Origin: Firmicutes bacterium CAG:555
GTDB taxonomy: Bacteria; Bacillota; Clostridia; Oscillospirales; Oscillospiraceae
Direction: 5' to 3'
DNA: 5,361 bases
NCBI GenBank assembly: GCA_000431075.1
Contig: HF986887.1
Location: forward strand, 16,356-21,716
In this document: in pieces, positions 1-4,111 of the stretch
Layout: every line of letters begins with the position of its first letter
Position numbering within the stretch: position 1 is the stretch's first letter
Notes under the pieces: generated by a model
Database searches by the model: none
Told to the model about the DNA's origin: nothing
The model's input: the letters and a program-made list of their open reading frames with translations, nothing else
Translations under genes and position numbers: made by a program

Positions 1-294
1 GTCGTGTAGGTCTATCTCGTATTTGCCCATTTCCTCGACCCTGCCACAGACGGTATAGTCGGTGCTTATGTAGTCGATATGGTCATCCGCTTCGACGCTC
101 CATATTTCGTCGGGGCGTGAGATATCAACGCCGAACTGCGTCAAAAGCTCATCAAGCTTCGGGAGCTTTCCCCTCGCCTGCGCATAGAAATTGCGGCAGT
201 TTCCGCAGTCGCACAGAGAGTGCGTTTTGTAATACTCCCTCGTCTTTTCGACATCAACGAAAAAGGTGTATTCGTCTATCTTTATCGTAGTCAT
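1..294 (-). CDS. Hypothetical small protein with CDCGNC motif, 3' end outside window
   Basis: I do not recognise a named function. The frame is open from an ATG at 294 to the left edge, giving 98 residues with no stop, so the C-terminus is missing. It starts MTTIKIDEYTF and carries three closely spaced cysteines (C28, C30, C33 in LCDCGNCRNFY), with a fourth at C83. The CxCxxC pattern could bind a metal, but that is inference. The rest is acidic and soluble-looking (PKLDELLTQFGVDISRPDEI, residues 45-64), with no signal peptide or membrane segment. The ATG overlaps the galM stop codon by four bases (ATGA), and I see no strong Shine-Dalgarno inside the end of galM. Translation is therefore probably coupled to galM. 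Similar short proteins with this Cys motif are, to my recollection, common uncharacterised proteins of gut clostridia. I am confident that it is a gene, and its role is unknown. Confidence 0.8.
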   Translation of the reverse strand, partial: MTTIKIDEYTFFVDVEKTREYYKTHSLCDCGNCRNFYAQARGKLPKLDELLTQFGVDISRPDEIWSVEADDHIDYISTDYTVCGRVEEMGKYEIDLHD

Positions 295-1268
295 TCTCGT
301 TTATCCGTCGCAAACTCGTACGCCGTGCGGTGTGAGTAGGTCTCGTTCGCTCTTAAGACTGCGGTCGGGAAGTCGGGGCGGTTGGGTGCATCGGGGTAAA
401 ACTGCGTTTCTAAGCACAGGGCGGAGTTTTTGCCGTAGACTGCGCCGTTTTTGCCATGTCGTGTGCCGGTTGCACCGCCTGCGTAAAACTGGACGGCGGG
501 CATATCGGTCGTGACACGCATGATCCTGCCGCACTCTGACTCGTACAGCTCGGCGCATTTTTCGCCGTTGAGCACAAAGCAGTGGTCGTAATATCCGTTT
601 TTGATTTCTCGGCGAGTGCGGAAATCAAAAGGCGTGCCGTCAACGGGTCTCACCTCGCCTGTCGGGATGAGCTCACCGTCAACGGGCAGGTAGCTGTCCG
701 CATTTATCATAAGCTCGTGCGAGAGGATATCTCCCCTGCCTGCAAGGTTAAAATAGCTGTGGTTTGTGAGATTGAGTACGGTGTCCTTGTCACTGCGGGC
801 GGTGTAGCTTATGACGAGTCTGTTATCGTCGGTGAACTCATACTCCACGCTCACCGTGATATTTCCCGGGAAACCGTCGCCCCCGTCAGGGTCACATAGC
901 TCAAATCGCACGGAATTTTCGGTGACGGCGGTCAAATCAAAGCGGCGCTTTGAAAATCCGACACCGCCGTGCAGGGTGTTCGCGCCCTCGTTTGCGGTGA
1001 GCTTATAAACATTGCCGTTCAGCGTAAACTGCGCACCGGCGATGCGGTTTGCGTACCTGCCGACGGCGGCGCCGAAATAGCCGTCGTTATCGAGATATTC
1101 CTGCGGCGTATCGTAGCCGAGGACGACATCGCCCAAGACGCCGTTTCTGTCGGGAACGATGATGCTTTGCACCGCCGCGCCGAGATCCGTTACGCTGACA
1201 CTCGCTCCGGCGGGGTTTTTTATCGTATAGAGCGTGTATGCTCCGAAGCTTATTTTTTCAACTGACAT
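291..1268 (-). CDS. galM: Aldose 1-epimerase (mutarotase)
   Basis: A cytosolic enzyme that interconverts the alpha and beta anomers of aldohexoses such as galactose and glucose, feeding the Leloir pathway and general sugar use. The protein has 325 residues, normal for the family, and folds as a single galactose-mutarotase beta-sandwich. Family motifs appear in order: GRYANRI (residues 70-76), LHGG (99-102, His100), LTNHSYFNL (around 167-175, with the proposed catalytic acid His170), YYDHCFVL (Asp228, substrate binding) and LCLETQFYPDAPN (catalytic base Glu287). I chose the ATG at 1268 because GAGGTGAGG sits just upstream. The open frame extends to a TTG at 1304, but that lacks a ribosome site and adds unconserved residues. 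The gene overlaps the downstream small Cys-motif gene by four bases, so the two are probably co-transcribed. No galactose operon genes are visible nearby. Confidence 0.95.
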   Translation of the reverse strand: MSVEKISFGAYTLYTIKNPAGASVSVTDLGAAVQSIIVPDRNGVLGDVVLGYDTPQEYLDNDGYFGAAVGRYANRIAGAQFTLNGNVYKLTANEGANTLHGGVGFSKRRFDLTAVTENSVRFELCDPDGGDGFPGNITVSVEYEFTDDNRLVISYTARSDKDTVLNLTNHSYFNLAGRGDILSHELMINADSYLPVDGELIPTGEVRPVDGTPFDFRTRREIKNGYYDHCFVLNGEKCAELYESECGRIMRVTTDMPAVQFYAGGATGTRHGKNGAVYGKNSALCLETQFYPDAPNRPDFPTAVLRANETYSHRTAYEFATDKRE

Positions 1269-1271
1269 GTG

Positions 1272-1280
1272 CCTCACCTC
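1272..1280 (-). promoter_or_regulatory. Ribosome binding site of galM
   Basis: On the minus strand GAGGTGAGG is followed by CAC and then the ATG at 1268. GAGGTG has a 6-nt spacing to the start. This strong Shine-Dalgarno decides the galM start against the in-frame TTG at 1304. Confidence 0.85.
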
Positions 1281-1313
1281 GACAGCATATACGGCAAAAC
1301 GCAAAAATTCGCA

Positions 1314-1337
1314 AATTGAGCATGATCATGCGCAATT
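1314..1337. promoter_or_regulatory. 24-bp near-perfect dyad, candidate operator
   Basis: The left half AATTGAGCATGA and the reverse complement of the right half, AATTGCGCATGA, match at 11 of 12 positions. The core GCATGATCATGC (1320-1331) is a perfect palindrome. The dyad lies 46 bp upstream of the galM start, in the AT-rich spacer between divergent genes, where a dimeric repressor or activator would be expected to bind. No regulator gene is in view and I cannot assign a protein family. The dyad itself is certain. Its operator role is inferred. Confidence 0.5.
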
Positions 1338-1361
1338 CTTAGTTAATTAATAATCAAGCAT

Positions 1362-1397
1362 GTTTAAAAAACCTTTGAAATTCAAGGCTTTTTAAAC
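1362..1397. repeat. AT-rich inverted repeat (hairpin) between galM and nfnA
   Basis: The left arm GTTTAAAAAACCTTTGAA (1362-1379) pairs with the right arm TTCAAGGCTTTTTAAAC (1381-1397), with one A/C mismatch and one bulged T. The central CCTT/AAGG core is flanked by an A run on the left and a T run on the right, and this holds on both strands. That is the layout of a weak bidirectional intrinsic terminator. However, it sits between divergent genes where no transcript needs ending. An operator or an insulator against divergent read-through is an equally good explanation. Confidence 0.5.
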
Positions 1398-1417
1398 AAA
1401 CTTATGCATTTGGTCTG

Positions 1418-1446
1418 TTGACATTCCTGTGCAATTAGATTAAAAT
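1418..1446 (+). promoter_or_regulatory. Sigma-A type promoter of nfnAB
   Basis: A perfect -35 TTGACA (1418-1423) is followed by an optimal 17-bp spacer and the -10 hexamer TAAAAT (1441-1446), which matches 5 of 6 consensus bases. Transcription would start near 1453, leaving a leader of about 57 nt before the nfnA ATG. The DNA just upstream of the -35 is AT-rich, which could act as an UP element. The quality of the promoter fits the strongly biased codon use of the genes it drives. The spacer contains GCAATT, the same hexamer found in the right half of the 1314-1337 dyad. Confidence 0.78.
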
Positions 1447-1494
1447 ACGACTGTTATCCGAATAATGTGAAAACAAATTAATTATTAAATGGAT

Positions 1495-1503
1495 AAGAGG
1501 TAG
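1495..1503 (+). promoter_or_regulatory. Ribosome binding site of nfnA
   Basis: AAGAGGTAG ends six bases before the ATG at 1510, and the GAGG core (1497-1500) is spaced 9 nt from the start codon. It follows an AT-rich leader that includes the small palindrome TTAATTATTAA (1478-1488). Confidence 0.7.
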
Positions 1504-1509
1504 TAAAAA

Positions 1510-2376
1510 ATGTTCAAAGTAGTAACTAAAAGATTTCTGAACGAGGCAAAGACCATCTGCCTGTTCGAGATCGAAGCTCCGCTGGTTGCGAGACATGCGC
1601 AGGCCGGCCAGTTCGTCATCTTCCGTCTTGACGAGCAGGGCGAGCGTACCCCTGTCTCCGTTGCAGGCTACGACCGTGAGAAGGGCACCGTCACCGTCAT
1701 GGTCCAGGCTGCAGGCCGCACCACTAAAATGCTCCACACCGTTGAGGAAGGCGACTACATCACCGACTTCGTCGGCCCGCTCGGCAAGGCTACCGAGATG
1801 GACGGTCTGAAGAAGGTCTGTGTCGTCGGCGGCGGCGTCGGCTGCGCCATCGCATACCCCATTGCTAAGGAAATGCACGAGAAGGGCATCGATGTCACCT
1901 TTATCGCAGGCTTCCGCAGCAAGGACATCGTCATCCTTGAGGACGAGATGAAGGCCGCTTCCAACAAGTCCATCATCTGCACCGATGACGGCTCTTACGG
2001 CATCAAGGGCTTCACCACCGCTCTGCTGCAGCAGGAGATCGACGCTAATATCGCCGAGGGCAGACCCCAGTTTGACCGTGTCATCGCCATCGGCCCGGAC
2101 ATCATGATGAAGTTCCTTGCAGAGGTCACCCGCCCCTACGGCATCAAGACCATCATCTCCCTCGACCCAATCATGGTCGACGGCACCGGCATGTGCGGCG
2201 GCTGCCGTGTCATCGTCGGCGGCGAGACCAAGTTTGCTTGTGTCGACGGCCCCGACTTTGATGCACACGAGGTTGATTTTGACTCGCTGATCAAGCGTGC
2301 AGCTTTCTATAAGCCCGAGCAGGACGAGGCTGCAAAGCATATCTGCAATATGACCGGAGGTAAGCGCAATGGCTAA
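1510..2376 (+). CDS. nfnA: NADH-dependent ferredoxin:NADP+ oxidoreductase, small subunit (NfnA/SudB-type)
   Basis: The small subunit of the cytosolic flavin and iron-sulfur complex that couples NADPH oxidation to reduction of NAD+ and ferredoxin, or runs the reverse reaction. The 288 residues are a normal full length. An N-terminal ferredoxin-reductase FAD barrel carries RTPVS (46-50) and GPLG (89-92). A nucleotide-binding domain follows, with VVGGGVG (105-111), TDDGSYG (158-164) and IGP (194-196). The C-terminal [2Fe-2S] site is VDGTGMCGGCR with Cys229 and Cys232, plus Cys244. Asp224 sits where family structures, as I recall, use an Asp as fourth ligand. Related proteins are PyrK (dihydroorotate dehydrogenase electron-transfer subunit) and sulfide dehydrogenase subunits. 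The gltD-like partner gene immediately downstream makes NfnA the best call over PyrK. The end overlaps nfnB by eight bases, which implies coupled translation. Confidence 0.9.
   Translation: MFKVVTKRFLNEAKTICLFEIEAPLVARHAQAGQFVIFRLDEQGERTPVSVAGYDREKGTVTVMVQAAGRTTKMLHTVEEGDYITDFVGPLGKATEMDGLKKVCVVGGGVGCAIAYPIAKEMHEKGIDVTFIAGFRSKDIVILEDEMKAASNKSIICTDDGSYGIKGFTTALLQQEIDANIAEGRPQFDRVIAIGPDIMMKFLAEVTRPYGIKTIISLDPIMVDGTGMCGGCRVIVGGETKFACVDGPDFDAHEVDFDSLIKRAAFYKPEQDEAAKHICNMTGGKRNG
2356..2361 (+). promoter_or_regulatory. Ribosome binding site of nfnB inside nfnA
   Basis: GGAGGT lies within the last codons of nfnA, ending seven bases before the ATG at 2369. It supports that ATG over the in-frame ATGs at 2378 and 2384, and it implies both coupling and strong independent initiation. 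Confidence 0.82.
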
Positions 2377-3763
2377 TATGAGAATGGATAAAAACCCGAT
2401 GCCCGAGCAGGATCCCGTGGTCCGTGCAGGCAATTTTGACGAGGTCGCTCTCGGCTACACTCCCGAGATGGCAATGGACGAGGCAAAGCGCTGCCTTAAC
2501 TGCCACAACACCCCCTGCCGTACCGGCTGCCCCGTTTCCGTTCGTATTCCCGAGTTCATCGCAAAGGTCGCAGAGGGCGACTTCGATGCAGCTTATGAGA
2601 TAATCACCTCCACCAACTCCCTGCCCGCCGTCTGCGGCCGTGTTTGCCCGCAGGAGAAGCAGTGCGAGTCCAAGTGCGTCCGCGGCATCAAGGGTGAGAG
2701 CGTCGGCATAGGCCGCCTTGAGCGCTTTGTCGCAGACTACCACATGAACAAGGCCGAGAAGGTCGCACCCGTAGCTCCCGAATCCAACGGCCACAAGGTC
2801 GCCGTTGTCGGCTCGGGTCCGTCCAGCCTTACCTGTGCAGGCGATCTGCGCAAGCTCGGCTACGAGGTCACCATTTTTGAGGCCTTCCACAAGGCCGGCG
2901 GCGTTCTCGTTTACGGTATCCCGCAGTTCCGTCTCCCCAAGGAGATCGTTGCTGCCGAGATCGAGAACCTCAAGGCAATGGGCGTTAACATCATCACCAA
3001 CGCCATCATCGGCAAGTCCGAGACCGTTGACGAGCTGTTTGAGGACGGCTTTGAGGCAGTGTTCATCGGCTCCGGCGCAGGTCTGCCCCAGTTCCTGCAC
3101 ATCCCCGGTGAGAACCTCCTCGGCGTATACTCGGCTAACGAGCTTCTTACCCGTGTAAACCTCATGAAGGCTTACAGAGACGATTACGATACGCCCATCA
3201 AGCACTTCAACCGTGTTGCCGTCGTCGGCGCAGGCAATGTCGCAATGGACGCATCCCGTGTGGCAAAGCGTCTCGGTGCCGAGCATGTTTTCATCACCTA
3301 CCGCCGCGGCAGAGACGAGCTGCCCGCCCGTAAGGAAGAGGTCGAGCATGCAGAGGCCGAGGGCATTGAGTTTAATCTGCTCAACAACCCCGTTGCCATC
3401 ATCGGCGACGAGAACGGCAATGTCAAGGGCATTGAGCTTGTCAAGCAGGAGCTCGGTGAGCCCGACGAGAAGGGCCGCAGAAAGCCCGTTCCCATTGAGG
3501 GCAGCAACTGGGTGCTCGATGTTGACACCGTCATCATCGCAATCGGCACCAGCCCCAACCCCCTGATCCGCAACACCACTCAGGGCCTGACCTTCACCCG
3601 CAAGGGCGGCATCGAGGCCGACGAAAACGGTCAGACCGCTCGTGAGGGCGTGTTCGCAGGCGGCGACGCCGTTACCGGCGCTGCAACCGTCATTCTCGCA
3701 ATGGGCGCAGGCAAAGCAGGCGCAAAGGGCATTGACGAGTACATAAAGAACAAGAACAAGTAA
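2369..3763 (+). CDS. nfnB: NADH-dependent ferredoxin:NADP+ oxidoreductase, large subunit (NfnB, GltD-like)
   Basis: The large, bifurcating-flavin subunit of NfnAB, homologous to the glutamate synthase small chain. The 464 residues are a typical full length. The N-terminal domain holds two [4Fe-4S] motifs, C42-C45-C50-C54 and C89-C93-C99-C103. By analogy with dihydropyrimidine dehydrogenase, Glu118 in IGRLERF occupies the position of its Gln ligand, so one cluster is probably Cys3-Glu, as described for Nfn. Next come the FAD motif VVGSGPSS (146-153), the NADP(H) Rossmann motif VVGAGNVAMDASR (285-297), RRGRDELPAR (312-321) and the C-terminal FAD motif GVFAGGDAVTGAATVILAMG (427-446). No GltB large subunit is in view. 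With nfnA directly upstream, this argues for Nfn rather than glutamate synthase. Sulfide dehydrogenase SudAB is the main alternative name for the same architecture. Codon use is strongly biased to GGC, ATC, GTC and AAG, suggesting high expression. Confidence 0.92.
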   Translation: MANMRMDKNPMPEQDPVVRAGNFDEVALGYTPEMAMDEAKRCLNCHNTPCRTGCPVSVRIPEFIAKVAEGDFDAAYEIITSTNSLPAVCGRVCPQEKQCESKCVRGIKGESVGIGRLERFVADYHMNKAEKVAPVAPESNGHKVAVVGSGPSSLTCAGDLRKLGYEVTIFEAFHKAGGVLVYGIPQFRLPKEIVAAEIENLKAMGVNIITNAIIGKSETVDELFEDGFEAVFIGSGAGLPQFLHIPGENLLGVYSANELLTRVNLMKAYRDDYDTPIKHFNRVAVVGAGNVAMDASRVAKRLGAEHVFITYRRGRDELPARKEEVEHAEAEGIEFNLLNNPVAIIGDENGNVKGIELVKQELGEPDEKGRRKPVPIEGSNWVLDVDTVIIAIGTSPNPLIRNTTQGLTFTRKGGIEADENGQTAREGVFAGGDAVTGAATVILAMGAGKAGAKGIDEYIKNKNK

Positions 3764-3773
3764 TTAAACAGCC

Positions 3774-3805
3774 AAACAGCTTCCCTTCGGGGAAGCTGTT
3801 TTTTT
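3774..3805 (+). terminator. Rho-independent terminator of nfnAB
   Basis: A perfect 12-bp stem, AAACAGCTTCCC (3774-3785) with GGGAAGCTGTTT (3790-3801), encloses a TTCG tetraloop closed by a C-G pair, the extra-stable UUCG form. It runs into a T tract ending at 3805. It starts 11 bases after the nfnB stop codon. Confidence 0.95.
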
Positions 3806-3864
3806 ACCGTCAAAGGATCTGGCGTGCCGGCGTGCAAAAAATCACAGGATTTTTTTGAAACGCT

Positions 3865-3900
3865 GAGGGGGAGGCTTCATTAGGAAGCCTCCCCCTCTTT
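3865..3900. terminator. Very stable 14-bp hairpin between convergent genes, probable terminator
   Basis: GAGGGGGAGGCTTC (3865-3878) pairs perfectly with GAAGCCTCCCCCTC (3884-3897) around a five-base loop. On the plus strand it is followed by TTT and, eight bases further on, a TTTTTT run. On the minus strand, where it lies 27 bases past the stop of the small membrane-protein gene, the next bases are AGCGTTTC and then an A run, so the classic U tract is absent nearby. A weak AT hairpin at 3836-3855 follows, ending in U residues on that strand. The hairpin is certain. It may end minus-strand transcription, back up the nfnAB terminator, or protect an mRNA 3' end. Confidence 0.55.
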
Positions 3901-3923
3901 GGAAGTTTTTTATTCAGGTTGTA

Positions 3924-4091
3924 TCACAGATGCTGGTCACGGTCAACCCTGTCATAGAAGTAGTTGAGCACAGGCTCCATGGCAGCGGTGAGCTTCATGT
4001 CAAGATTGAAGTAATAGGCCGCAAAGGTAACGACGAAAAATGCGGTGCCGGCAAGCGACAGTTTTTTTACGACGGTGCAAAGCTTGGACAT
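3924..4091 (-). CDS. Small single-pass membrane protein of unknown function
   Basis: I do not recognise this family. It is a 55-residue protein beginning MSKLCTVVKK, with one hydrophobic helix at about residues 11-30 (LSLAGTAFFVVTFAAYYFNL). A polar, charged tail ends in DRVDRDQHL. Lysines before the helix predict a cytoplasmic N-terminus and an outward C-terminus. I chose the ATG at 4091 because AAAGGAGA sits at 4101-4108 with good spacing. An upstream in-frame ATG at 4118 would make 64 residues and overlap the preceding stop, but its extra codons would consist largely of the ribosome site itself. It follows the 2-hydroxyacyl-CoA dehydratase family gene by 20 bases, so it is likely the last gene of that operon. 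A signal-anchor or small accessory membrane protein is possible, and no function is assigned. Confidence 0.68.
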   Translation of the reverse strand: MSKLCTVVKKLSLAGTAFFVVTFAAYYFNLDMKLTAAMEPVLNYFYDRVDRDQHL

Positions 4092-4100
4092 TTTACATTT

Positions 4101-4108
4101 TCTCCTTT
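4101..4108 (-). promoter_or_regulatory. Ribosome binding site of the small membrane-protein gene
   Basis: On the minus strand AAAGGAGA lies nine bases before the ATG at 4091, in the 20-base gap after the dehydratase stop codon. It is the best evidence that this short frame is translated and that it starts at 4091, not 4118. Confidence 0.75.
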
Positions 4109-4111
4109 CAA

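Noticed and set aside
1269..1304. Extended galM start at a TTG (position 1304)
   Set aside because: No ribosome site precedes it, and the added residues encode the Shine-Dalgarno of the ATG at 1268.
1286..1314. Possible galM promoter TTGCGA, 17 bp, TATATG on the minus strand
   Set aside because: Each hexamer matches only 4 of 6 bases, and the predicted transcription start would fall on the ribosome binding site, leaving almost no leader.
1435..2433. Long minus-strand open frame (332 codons) opposite nfnA
   Set aside because: It is antisense to a clear iron-sulfur flavoprotein and shows no recognisable motif. It stays open because the strong codon bias of nfnA excludes the codons that give stops on the other strand.
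2291..3349. Long minus-strand open frame (352 codons) opposite nfnB
   Set aside because: Same cause: a codon-bias shadow of nfnB. The translation is low-complexity in Asp, Ala, Leu and Gly, with no family signature and no convincing ribosome site.
3819..3836. Short tandem GGCGTGC repeat after the nfnAB terminator
   Set aside because: Two copies of seven bases are too little to support a repeat element or a site.
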